NCBI RefSeq assembly: GCF_000292525.1
Contig: NZ_AEYF01000053.1
Location: 1 to 64,000, forward strand
Source: Rhizobium sp. CCGE 510
GTDB lineage: Bacteria > Pseudomonadota > Alphaproteobacteria > Rhizobiales > Rhizobiaceae
Direction of reading: 5' to 3'
Length of the DNA: 64,000 nt
How positions within the stretch are numbered: the stretch's first letter is position 1; every line of letters starts with the position of its first letter. The notes beneath the pieces were generated by a model. The model did no database searches and was not told where the DNA came from. It worked only from the letters and a program-made list of their open reading frames with translations. Below are positions 35,731 to 44,553 of this stretch, piece by piece. Both the position numbers and the translations under genes were made by a program.

Positions 35731-36489
35731 TTGAGCACCTCAAGATCCGCTGTCCTGAGAGACCATGTTTACGAGGAATTAGGTGCTTTGATAGGCGGCG
35801 GGCAGTTTCCTCCAGGCGAGAAAATCACCATCCGAAACCTAGCCAAAGACTTTGCAATGAGCGCAACTCCTGTCCGTGAGGTCCTCTATTGCTTGATATC
35901 CGAGGGTGTTTTACATGGTGAAGCGAACAGATCCGCCTTCATACCGCTTCTAACGCCCCAGCAAATTGCGGAACTCAAGGACATTCGTTTGCACATCGAG
36001 TGCTTCGCGGCAGAGCGCGCTGCGCTAAGGGGTACAACGGAGATTGCGGCAAGGTTGCGCGAGACATCGGCAAAACTGAAAACGGCTCGTGCCGCCGGTG
36101 ACCGTCGTGCGGACCTTGCGCTGGTATATAAGTTTCAGCGCCAACTTTATGCCCCATGCGCGATGCCAAACCTTATTCCAATCATCAATTCACTTTGGCT
36201 AAAAACGGGGCCATACTTAAATTTGCTTTTTCCTCATTACATTTCTGGGATACAAACCAACCGCGGAGATTGGCGCGAAAGGATAGCTGCTGGCGTTGAG
36301 AACAGAGATGCCGCAGCAGTTGTGGACGAGGTCAAGCAGAGCGTTGATCAATCTTTGACCTATATCGCCAAAATAGTTGCCGCCGCGGCAATGCTAAAGA
36401 CTTCGGACGGAAACTTACTACCGCGTCCGATCACTAAAGAAAGGAGACAAGTGAATTTAATCACCATCGAGTGCCCTTCGCGCCGATAA
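35731..36489 (+). CDS. GntR-family regulator with FCD domain, copy 2
   Basis: About 252 residues, starting with TTG after GGAGGATAAT. The winged helix (LRDHVYEELGALIGGGQF, ATPVREVLYCLISEG) and FCD domain (ELKDIRLHIECFAAERAAL) match the regulator at 11126 closely (76 of 96 N-terminal residues by hand count). The C-terminus has a unique extra stretch (LLPRPITKERRQVN and after). Such close copies at two places suggest they read related sites or respond to the same effector. It lies downstream of the oxoamine synthase gene, 226 bases apart, on the same strand. Confidence 0.88.
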   Translation: MSTSRSAVLRDHVYEELGALIGGGQFPPGEKITIRNLAKDFAMSATPVREVLYCLISEGVLHGEANRSAFIPLLTPQQIAELKDIRLHIECFAAERAALRGTTEIAARLRETSAKLKTARAAGDRRADLALVYKFQRQLYAPCAMPNLIPIINSLWLKTGPYLNLLFPHYISGIQTNRGDWRERIAAGVENRDAAAVVDEVKQSVDQSLTYIAKIVAAAAMLKTSDGNLLPRPITKERRQVNLITIECPSRR

Positions 36490-36565
36490 AAAAGAACCGC
36501 ATCAAAGTCCGGTCCAATCATGCTGACTTGAAAGCATAGTGTCGGCGGCCAATCATTGCGTCGGC

Positions 36566-36610
36566 AATCCTGTCTCCCATACTATGTAATCAAACGTCGC
36601 CTTATCAGTC
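36566..36610 (+). promoter_or_regulatory. Degenerate nod-box-like sequence
   Basis: The stretch begins ATCC (36567), has CAT ten bases on, and continues ATCAAACGTCG and TTATCA, loosely following the nod box layout ATCC...GATG...ATCNAAACAATCRATTTTACC with gaps. It lies about 90 bases before the response regulator start. Only the position makes it interesting, since ttsI genes are preceded by nod boxes. Confidence 0.22.
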
Positions 36611-36698
36611 GCAGCAGAGTGCTCTTCGTGTCCAAAATTCAAATTCGACAGAACCACAAATTGAGCGGCAGGTCGAAGGCAAATCTGAGGGGTCTACG

Positions 36699-37424
36699 AT
36701 GTCGAACGACGCTACTAATACGGGTTTCCTGCCGCCGCCATTGGTACTGATCGCCGCGGCAGACGACAGCTTTCGCACGTTCTTGGAATATACCGTAAAG
36801 AGCAGGGGCCTCTTTGTAGCCGGCGTGAGCGATAGCGAAGCACTTGCGAAGCGCCTCCAGACAACGGCGCCGGATCTGCTGCTTCTCGAATCACGTATAC
36901 CCGGTGTGGAGACGCAGACACTCTGTGAACGCCTCCGCCTGGACCGCCGAACCCAGTCAATGTCGATTATCGCGCTTGCGGCCGAAGGTGACGAAGCAAG
37001 TCGAAAAGAGATGCTTGAGTCCGGTGCCGACCAGTTTCTGAGCAGACCATTGTCGCCCGAGATACTCATGACAAGTATTGGCGCGATCTGGCACGAGGCG
37101 AATTGGGATCCCGCCCCCAGCAAAAGAGAACTCTTGACCTTTCTCGATCTCGAACTGGATGTCAGCAGCTATCGCGTGCGGCGGAATGGACGTACGATTC
37201 ATCTTGCTCCGATGCAGTTTCGATTGTTGCGCCACCTCATGAAGAACCCGCATAAGGTATACTCCAGGGATGAACTGCGGGCCGCGGCTTGGCCGCGCGC
37301 TGTTCATGTTGGCCCCCGCACCATAGATGTCCACATTGGCCGCTTGCGAACGGCTCTCAATAGCATGGGCGAACAGGAACTCATACGCACAGTATGGTCC
37401 ATCGGATACGCACTTTCCGACTAG
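36699..37424 (+). CDS. OmpR/PhoB-type response regulator, TtsI-like
   Basis: 241 residues: an N-terminal receiver domain (PLVLIAAADDSFRTFLEYTV) and a C-terminal winged helix (LAPMQFRLLRHLMKNPHKVY, RTIDVHIGRLRTAL, IRTVWSIGYAL). At the phosphorylation position the receiver reads DLLLLESRIPGVE, with Glu instead of Asp, so it is probably not controlled by phosphorylation. Rhizobial TtsI proteins, which activate type III secretion genes through tts boxes, are OmpR-type regulators with a substituted receiver; this and the genomic context suggest a TtsI relative. No type III secretion genes are in the window. A PhoB-like orphan regulator is the alternative. Confidence 0.65.
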   Translation: MSNDATNTGFLPPPLVLIAAADDSFRTFLEYTVKSRGLFVAGVSDSEALAKRLQTTAPDLLLLESRIPGVETQTLCERLRLDRRTQSMSIIALAAEGDEASRKEMLESGADQFLSRPLSPEILMTSIGAIWHEANWDPAPSKRELLTFLDLELDVSSYRVRRNGRTIHLAPMQFRLLRHLMKNPHKVYSRDELRAAAWPRAVHVGPRTIDVHIGRLRTALNSMGEQELIRTVWSIGYALSD

Positions 37425-37565
37425 GCATTTCAGGTGATTTGTCTACGGTAGCTTTGTCGACCTGCGCCCTCCCCCCGCGCCCTCGATTCCACTGATGTTG
37501 GAGCCGTTGCGCACCATCGAATCTGCTTTGAAGTGACTACTATTCAAATGCCGGGAAAGGATGAA

Positions 37566-37584
37566 AGCAAACTCAATGTTTGCT
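37566..37584. terminator. Possible bidirectional terminator
   Basis: AGCAAAC and GTTTGCT form a perfect 7-bp stem with loop TCAAT, followed by CATTTTCC on one side and preceded by GAAA on the other. It lies between the convergent response regulator and lysC genes. Confidence 0.4.
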
Positions 37585-37675
37585 CATTTTCCTGCTTTTT
37601 ACGCGTTGCCCACGCGCGGAGAGGACCGACAGCCTCAAGCGGCGGCCCCATCCGCTTCGGCACCCCTGAACGGCC

Positions 37676-38842
37676 TCATTGCGAATTTTTTGGCGCGTAA
37701 TTCGGACCGATGAGGAGCGAACTATGAGCGGAGCGCTGCTTAGCCGTTCTCGACGCTACTGGTTCGCCGTCTGTTCCGGGATAGATTCTTTCATGGATCT
37801 CGCGCGCCCGGCAAATCGCCCGCGTATAGTCGTCTTCCAAATAGATGCGCAACGTTGAAGAATCTAGCTCAGTCACTGCAGTTCTTGAGGCAACGGAAAC
37901 CGCGCGATTGCCGGCCAGCGCGACAATCCGAAGGGCAAAATCAACGTCGCTTAAGATGCATAATCCGGCCCCGCGGTTGTCCTCGGTACAGATTGCGCTG
38001 ACGTCCTCCTGATCAAGAAGCACCCGGAGCTTGTTGCGTTCCGCAAGGTTGCCGCACGATAACACCGCTGCGTCGCGAGCCAGTGTCACTGAGGGGGCAT
38101 TATCATGCCCTGTGACAATTGTGCCACTAACTACTCCGTCGCTTGTAAGTGATTTGCAAGCAATGGTGACCGAGTAGTTTTCCGCATGCTCCACCGCCCT
38201 GTGGTGCAGTACTTTTGCGCCATATCTCGACATTCGTGCGATTGTCCCATAGCCAATCTTGGGTATCAGTCTCGCTCCCGGCACAAGATAGGGGTCTGCT
38301 GTATAGACGCCCGGAACGTCCGAGTATATTTCACAAGAGCGCTCTCCCAACATGGAGGCAATCACGACAGCTGTCAGATCAGAGCTATTTCTGCCGAGAA
38401 ACGTTAACCTGCCAGACTGATTGATTGCCTGTCCGCCCGTGGCAATGACAATGTCATTTTCCTTTAGTGCTGCAATAATTGAATCAGGATCTACGCTTTC
38501 TATTGAAGCGCGACCAAAGCTTGAATTCGTACATATGCCAAGAGAATAGCCGTTTAAAGACATCACGGGAATCCCTTGCCGGCTCACGGCGGCCTCCAGC
38601 AGGCAGGCACTGAGCATCTCTCCAGTTGCGAGTGCCGCATCGAGGTTCGATGGTTTTACTTGCTTATTGACGCCGAGCATGACTGATTTGAGGTTGTCGG
38701 TCGTACCCGACATTGCACTGACCACGGCAACGATTTTGTCCTCCCCCGCCGCGAGTCGCTCGGCTAAATGCCGAGCGACTCGACCGAAGTCTTCAGGGTG
38801 CTGAAAACTAGAGCCTCCGAATTTCAGAATTGTTGCGTTCAT
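37676..38842 (-). CDS. lysC: Aspartate kinase
   Basis: 388 residues. The catalytic domain starts ILKFGGSSFQHPEDFGRVA (KFGGSS nucleotide/aspartate motif) and has LATGEMLSACLLEAA, TFLGRNSSDLTAVVIASML and IYSDVPGVYTADP, followed by C-terminal ACT-type regulatory sequence (ALSCGNLAERNKLRVLL and after). It phosphorylates aspartate, the first step to Lys, Met, Thr, homoserine or diaminobutyrate. It lies 34 bases after asd on the same strand, so the two are an operon making aspartate semialdehyde. Its place among symbiotic genes implies a second copy used for a special product rather than housekeeping; that is inference. Confidence 0.9.
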   Translation of the reverse strand: MNATILKFGGSSFQHPEDFGRVARHLAERLAAGEDKIVAVVSAMSGTTDNLKSVMLGVNKQVKPSNLDAALATGEMLSACLLEAAVSRQGIPVMSLNGYSLGICTNSSFGRASIESVDPDSIIAALKENDIVIATGGQAINQSGRLTFLGRNSSDLTAVVIASMLGERSCEIYSDVPGVYTADPYLVPGARLIPKIGYGTIARMSRYGAKVLHHRAVEHAENYSVTIACKSLTSDGVVSGTIVTGHDNAPSVTLARDAAVLSCGNLAERNKLRVLLDQEDVSAICTEDNRGAGLCILSDVDFALRIVALAGNRAVSVASRTAVTELDSSTLRIYLEDDYTRAICRAREIHERIYPGTDGEPVASRTAKQRSAHSSLLIGPNYAPKNSQ

Positions 38843-38876
38843 TGGCCACCAATCACGTTGTTGGAAATTGCAAGCT

Positions 38877-39860
38877 TCAAGATGAGAGGTGCGTTAAGCG
38901 CCGCACCTTAAGATTATCTGCAACGATCCAGAGGCAGTACGGATTCTCGGGGTTTACTTTCACGCGCGCGACGTGAACAATCGCAGGATCTGTGAGATGG
39001 CGCGGCGTCGGATATCCTACATGAGGTCCGCCAACAGAGAGCCGAAAATCGGGCTCTAACGTCAGTAGCTCACGAACCTGTACGACATGAACGGACTCTT
39101 CTAGCTCGAGATAAACCGCCTCCGGATGGCCATTTACTACGGGAACCCGAACGCAGCTGGAGGTTAACCGCAGATGAGGCAGACCTAAGAGTTTTCGAGA
39201 CTCTTGAAGGCGCTTGCGTTCTTCTAAAGTCACCCCCTCCGAGGTGATCTCACCAACTTGCGGTATTACATTGAACGCAAGGGGAAAAGGGAAATGCTTC
39301 GCGCGTGGCGGCGCGCGTCCAGCCAGTGCGGCTCTGGATCCTTCCAATAACTCGTCGATCCCTTTCAGGCCGCCCCCCGAGGCCGCCTGATAAGTGGTCA
39401 AAATGATCTGATGAACATGAAAGGCTGTTACCAATGGTCTGAGAGCTCGGACAAGCTGAATCGCGGAACAGTTTGGGTTTTCCACTATCCCCGAACGCGG
39501 GCGAGCCGCGAGCGCATTAGGATTAATTTGTGGTACGAGGAGCGGTACGTCTGGGTTCATTCGAAAGGCGTTCGAGTTGTCGATCACTAGGGCGCCCTGG
39601 GCTGCGAACAGAGGACCGTATTTGGCGCTTACCGCGCGCCCTGCCGAAAAGAATGCGATATCGGCTTGGGTGTCGTCGATCTCGTCGAGTGGCTCCACGA
39701 TGCAGATTTCATCTCGAAACCTCAAGCGGCGACCAACCGAGGTGCGGGACGCTAGCAACCGCAAACGAGAGACCGGAAGCTGGCTCGATTCCAGCAACTT
39801 GATTAGCTCAGCTCCGACGGCCCCCGTGGCTCCGATGATAGAAATATCTATGGCTCTCAT
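38877..39860 (-). CDS. asd: Aspartate-semialdehyde dehydrogenase
   Basis: About 327 residues from ATG 39860 (MRAIDISIIGATGAVGAEL, the NADP-binding GATGAVG). The catalytic Cys is in SGIVENPNCSAIQLV, and the substrate region reads TTYQAASGGGLKGIDELLEG. It reduces aspartyl phosphate to aspartate semialdehyde. An upstream ATG at 39893 is less likely because it precedes the conserved start by 11 unrelated residues. Directly upstream of lysC; the broken acdS lies further upstream on the same strand. No sigma-54 promoter was seen in the 335 bases before it. Confidence 0.9.
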   Translation of the reverse strand: MRAIDISIIGATGAVGAELIKLLESSQLPVSRLRLLASRTSVGRRLRFRDEICIVEPLDEIDDTQADIAFFSAGRAVSAKYGPLFAAQGALVIDNSNAFRMNPDVPLLVPQINPNALAARPRSGIVENPNCSAIQLVRALRPLVTAFHVHQIILTTYQAASGGGLKGIDELLEGSRAALAGRAPPRAKHFPFPLAFNVIPQVGEITSEGVTLEERKRLQESRKLLGLPHLRLTSSCVRVPVVNGHPEAVYLELEESVHVVQVRELLTLEPDFRLSVGGPHVGYPTPRHLTDPAIVHVARVKVNPENPYCLWIVADNLKVRRLTHLSS

Positions 39861-40195
39861 GATACTCGACCTCCAGAGGGCACTTCCGGGCACTCGCTGC
39901 CCGCGTGGCTATGTTCGCTGCTCCTATAGAGGCTGTATCGGGCCCTCGACTGGGGTATGATGGACGATTGCCGCCCACACTCTATGTGATGGTGGAATCA
40001 TTAAAAACTACTATGTTCGGTAGGGGAGTAAAATGCACCCGCTGTGCATCACACAGAAAACCTTCAGCATACGCTATTTGTTGCAGGCGCCCTGTCACTG
40101 CCGCCGTTGGTTCTAAATTTCCGAGACTCACAAGAGCACCTTCGTGGAGCAGTGCGATCACTTGGCGGGTGCGTGCGCCGCAACATCGCCTGACG

Positions 40196-41044
40196 TCAGC
40201 CGTTGCGAAAGATATAGCTGTAACCGTTGATCGCCGGAGCGCCACCCAGATGCGCATAGAGGACCTTCGATCCCTCTGGAAAAAGCCCTTCTGCACGAGA
40301 TCGACCATCCCTTGCATTGATTTGCCCTCGTAGACCGGATCGATGATCATGCCCTCCAACTGCGCGCACAGGCGGATGGCCTCCTTCGTTTCCTCTGACG
40401 GAATGCCATAACTGGGATACGCATATCCCTCGAGCAGAAGCACGTCGTCGATTTCCTCGCCGAGCTCAACGAGCGTTGCAGTATGCCGGGCAATTTTAGC
40501 ACTTGCGCCTTGGCTTGGGCGGGGGTAGCGGAGGCATCGATCCCGATCACGTTGCGCTGTCGCCCATCTCTCGCGAACCCGACCACCATGCCGGCTTGCG
40601 TCGAACCGGTCACCGTGCAAACCACAATATAGTCGAAGCCAAATCCAAGCTGCTTCTCCTGTGCACGAACTTCCTCGGCGAAGCCGACGTAACCGAGACC
40701 ACCCAATGTGTGAACGGATGCCCCGGCTGGTATTGCATACGGCTCAAGAAAATATTTCCGACTCGGTCGTAAACGGCATCTTCATGTGGTACCCAGCTCT
40801 CTTCTACAAGCACGCATTCATGCCGATCTTGGCGGCGACCGCCGCGACCATCCGCGTGTGGTTGGACTGCACGCCTCCGATGGAGACAATCTTATCGGCT
40901 TTCGACGCGATCGCAACGGGGATGATGTATTCGAGCTTAGGAAGCTTGCTTCCACCTTTCCCCCTAGATGCTTGCCGAGGCGGTCGAGCTTCTCGATAGC
41001 GTAGGTCCAAAGGTGAGCGGGTATCGTTCGAACTTTTTCAGCAT
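40196..41044 (-). pseudogene. acdS: ACC deaminase, broken
   Basis: Pieces in different frames follow the family order: MLKKFERYPLTFGPT at the start (ATG 41044), KLEYIIPVAIASKADKIVSI and GGVQSNHTRMVAAVAAKIGM, then WVPHEDAVYDRVGNIF, GGLGYVGFAEEVRAQEKQLG, CTVTGSTQAGMVVGFARDGR, SYGIPSEETKEAIRLCAQLE, DPVYEGKSMQGMVDLV and GGAPAINGYSYIFRNG before the TGA at 40196. Several frameshifts and a deletion around the PLP-lysine region (GGNKLRKLEY is reduced to SKLPKLEY) inactivate it. ACC deaminase lowers plant ethylene, and in Mesorhizobium islands its gene is NifA-controlled. Confidence 0.85.
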
Positions 41045-41157
41045 GTTCTCTCCGGTGACTTACCTTGATCAGACTTCGACTATTCGCCGGCTACCCCGGG
41101 TTTTGATCTGACAGGTGGGAACAGTTTCCGCCGACGTTCCAGTTCTCGGATGAAGCC

Positions 41158-43524
41158 TCAACCGCCGCATGGGACCCGGCGGTAGGTGGAACCAATCATC
41201 CCCGCCCGATAGGCCTCAAGATCGATCTGTAGCGATTGTGCCAGCCGGTCGCTGCGCAGATCAAGGAACCAGTGATCGTCCTGATGCGCGATGGAAGCGG
41301 TGATTTCGGCCTCATGAAAGGCATTCGTCCTGCCCAAGGGGAAATAGAAAGCTTCCGCGATCAGCGCCTCGGTGTCGGGCGCTATGAGACGCGCTACCGT
41401 GACGTCATGCGACGGCGGGCCGAAGCGGAAGGCATAGGTGGTGTCGAAGAAGGCGCCGAGGAGATCGGTGCAGGCGATCTTGCACTTGGCGCGGGCTTCG
41501 ATCGAGAGGCCAAGCTTACCGCTCACCACTTTTTGCCGGCCATCGCGCAGGCAGCGGACCTCGAGATCGAGGTCGAGCGTCACATTGCTCTCGTTGACCA
41601 CATGCACATCGAGACCGTTATTGCCTTCGTCGGTGAAAAGCACCTGCACGGGCCGAAAGCCCGGGGCAGCGCATACCACGTTGGCTTCGGTTCCCGGGTC
41701 GAATCAATACGCCCCAGCCGGGCCAGGCAATAAATCCTGCAGCGTCCAGACCAGAGCGCCGTTGCAGCCCGAACCCTGCCGCCGCCACTCGGCATAACAC
41801 TCTTCCGCGACTTCGCCGGTGACCGCCTGCGACAGAGCAAGATAGAGATCGGAATCCTCCCGGCGCAGCCGATCCGACCCGAAAATCATAGAGCTCGCGG
41901 AGATAATGATCGCGCACATCCTCAAAATCCCAGGAGGTGCCACGATCGCGCGGCACACGCTCCTTCCATAGCGGGCTTTGGACTGGAGGAACCGACAGAT
42001 GCCGCGACAGCGTCCGGGCCTGTGGTACATGCGCGAAACCCTAGCTTTCCGCCGCAAAGCGGACATCAGCGCGGCGTGAGTCATCGAGAGGGCGCAAATA
42101 GGCTCCGACGCCGTATTAATGCGTCACCCCTTAATTCGGAGAAAACGGCATGGCGCCGCCGAAGGGCGAATTGACGACATAAGGACATCCGGCCGAAGCG
42201 ATCGGGCAACCGCCGGTATGATCTCCTCGACGATGGGGCTCGGCCAGATTCGCTCCGGCAGGCCGAGCATCGCCGCCTGCTGGTGGATTTCGCTGCCGCC
42301 GCAAACGACGGCGAGTGATGGCGTGGCGGAAACGAACTGCGCCACTTCCGCCTCGACATGGGCGTTCAAAGCCTTATCGTCTTTCGGATAGTCGAAATTG
42401 GCGAACATGAAATCCTGCCAGACCAGCAGGCCGAACTCATCGCAGAGGCGGAAGAACTCCGGCGTCTCATAGGCCATAGTGCCGCCAATGCGGATCAGGT
42501 TCATACTGGCCTCCGCCGCCAGCCGCAGCCACGGTTCGTAATCGGCGCGACCGCCAGGTAGGCGCACGATATCGGCTGTGATCCAGACCGCGCCACGGCA
42601 GAAGATGCGTTCGCCGTTTACCATCAGGCCGAAATCCTGCCATCGGGGCCGCGATCGATCGTCAGCCGACGAAAGCCGGCGCGTCCGAGCGGATGCTCGA
42701 CATCATCGATGATCAGCGTGACCTCATGGAGGTGCGGTCTTCCATGCGTGCGTGGCCACCATGGCGTCACACTAGGGATCTTCAGGATCGTCGTGCAGCG
42801 GCCGTGGCTATCCCGCTCGAAGGCCTGCTTGATCTCGCCGCAGCGAAGGGTGACCTCGCTGACATACCCTTCGATCGAAGCGAGGCATAGAGCAGTCCCT
42901 CGCCATCCTCAAGCAGATCAGACCGCAGCGAAAGGTCGCGAACGATGGGCTTATGCGGATGCAGCAGCGATACCGGCCGCCAGGGTCCGACGGCCTGTCT
43001 TTCCGGGCACCAGCCAGGCATATGGCCGAGCAGGGTCGTGCGCACCAGCCGCAATCCCTGCGGCGTGATCATTTGCGGCCGCCAGCGGGCGCGCGGGCCG
43101 GGTTCGCCAAGGCCCGGCTCCAGCGCACGGAAGCACAATGCCAGTTCGTCGCCGTCATGAAGGTGAACGGCAAGATCATGGGTTTCGAACATGCTCTCGG
43201 AGACGAGAATTTTCTGGCCGTTCAGGAAGACTTCGCAGAGCGTTGCCAGACCTTCCAGCCGCATACGGCATCGCCGGCATTAACATCGACCAACCGGCAG
43301 AGATACCAAGCGTCACGGTCGTTCAACGGATGCGGTTGTTCTCGGCCGAAAAGCCCGGCCTTTTCCAGCGCTTCCGCCACAGTGCCCGGCACAGGTGCCG
43401 GGATGAGACCAGCCGAAGGCGATAGATCCGAAGGCGAAGCGCCGGCGCCCGCATCCGTCAGAACCAGATTCCAGCCATCGCTCTGCAGCGCGTCGCCGCT
43501 GATATCAGCCAAACGCCCTTGCAT
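41158..43524 (-). pseudogene. GH2 beta-mannosidase-like glycoside hydrolase, broken
   Basis: Four fragments in changing frames follow the GH2 order. N-terminal jelly roll: WNLVLTDAGAGASPSDL ... PAPVPGTVAEALEKAGLFGR and RDAWYLCRLV (43524 to about 43230). Then LEGLATLCEVFLNGQKILVS and PQGLRLVRTTLLGHMPGWCP; then the barrel domain: MVNGERIFCRGAVWITADIV, ASMNLIRIGGTMAYE, CDEFGLLVWQDFMFANFDYP and VVCGGSEIHQQ. The C-terminal part (41679-41158) reads NESNVTLDLDLEVRCLRDGR and FYFPLGRTNAFHEAEI. At least three frameshifts. It lies 67 bases after the DUF1839 gene on the same strand and was probably the last gene of that operon. Confidence 0.8.
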
Positions 43525-43591
43525 TGGATCCCCCAACTCAAAACATGATCCCGATAAGTGAAAAGCGACTTTTGGAGGAGATCATGTTCAA

Positions 43592-44551
43592 CTACAGCTT
43601 TTGTTGAAGCAGGCCCATCATGGAATCCCATGCATCCACGGCCGGCTCAAGCGCCATCTGCAACGGCTCGAATTTCTTGCGCGTCACCGCTCGGGCAAGC
43701 TGGAACTGCACCGATTTCGCCACTTCCGAAATCCGCCGTGCCTCACCAGCCGCCTCAGCGAAATCCGCCGACAGCCAATCGAGATGACTGCCCGCCAGCT
43801 CGAAATTGGCCCCGAGTTGGCGCAGCGTATTGAAGGCATATTTATGGAAAAAGCCGAAGGACCGCTCGGCCACCGCTTCCGCCTGCGCCGGGAAAACCGC
43901 TGCGAAAGCACGTATGGGGTTGGCCGTGGGGCGGCGGGAGAAATGGAAATCCAGGAGCTGCCGCGATGTTTGCCGAATGGCGGATTCTCCCGGCGCCTTT
44001 TCCGGGAATTTAGCAAATTCGGTATAGGGCAGGAACGGGGGATCCTCTTCCGTAAGCTGCAACTGCAACAGTCCGTCGAAATCCTCGCCCGAAAGGCTGA
44101 AGAAGCCGCCATTGTGAAAATAGTCGATCGAACGGCCCGCGATATCAAGCCGATTGATCGCCATCGTCGTCTTGCCGTGCTCGCAGCGATAGCCGACGCC
44201 CTGCGTATCCGGCATAAAGAAGGGGTCCATCTCCACCAGGCAAAGCCGGCCACGACCGATCTGTTCGGCAACGTGATGATGGACCTCGTCGTAGATCGCC
44301 AGCTCCGTGCAGCGGATGCCGTAGATCGCTTCGAGATCTTCGAGCGGCACCTTGAAGAAGGGGAACTGGTCGCCTTCGAAATCCAGGGTCACAGTGAAGC
44401 CGAGCATCGCTTCCGGAGGCAGCCAAAGCGTGTTCAGCACTTCGATCCAGAGGTCGACATAGCAGTTGGTTTCCGGCCACATGCGCTCGCTGGCGTGCAG
44501 CGCGTGTGACTTATGGGTAACGGGATCGAGGTCCCTGAAGACGGAAGCCAT
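43592..44551 (-). CDS. DUF1839-family protein
   Basis: 319 residues, no signal peptide or membrane segment. It begins MASVFRDLDPVTHKSHALHA and has SERMWPETNCYVDLWIEVLN, FFKVPLEDLEAIYGIRCTEL, VEMDPFFMPDTQGVGYRCEH and HNGGFFSLSGEDFDGLLQL. This family is known to me mainly from genes beside amino acid:carrier-protein ligases; its reaction is not established. A fold able to accept the aminoacylated carrier is a reasonable guess. The start at 44551 is two bases from the ligase stop (TGA then ATG), so the genes are coupled; a longer frame upstream of it overlaps the ligase gene and is discarded. Confidence 0.78.
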   Translation of the reverse strand: MASVFRDLDPVTHKSHALHASERMWPETNCYVDLWIEVLNTLWLPPEAMLGFTVTLDFEGDQFPFFKVPLEDLEAIYGIRCTELAIYDEVHHHVAEQIGRGRLCLVEMDPFFMPDTQGVGYRCEHGKTTMAINRLDIAGRSIDYFHNGGFFSLSGEDFDGLLQLQLTEEDPPFLPYTEFAKFPEKAPGESAIRQTSRQLLDFHFSRRPTANPIRAFAAVFPAQAEAVAERSFGFFHKYAFNTLRQLGANFELAGSHLDWLSADFAEAAGEARRISEVAKSVQFQLARAVTRKKFEPLQMALEPAVDAWDSMMGLLQQKL

Positions 44552-44553
44552 GA

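Noticed and set aside
39982..40195. Extension of the acdS frame beyond its stop as a separate protein
   Set aside because: The open frame there is a frameshifted continuation past the FRNG ending; nothing recognisable follows.
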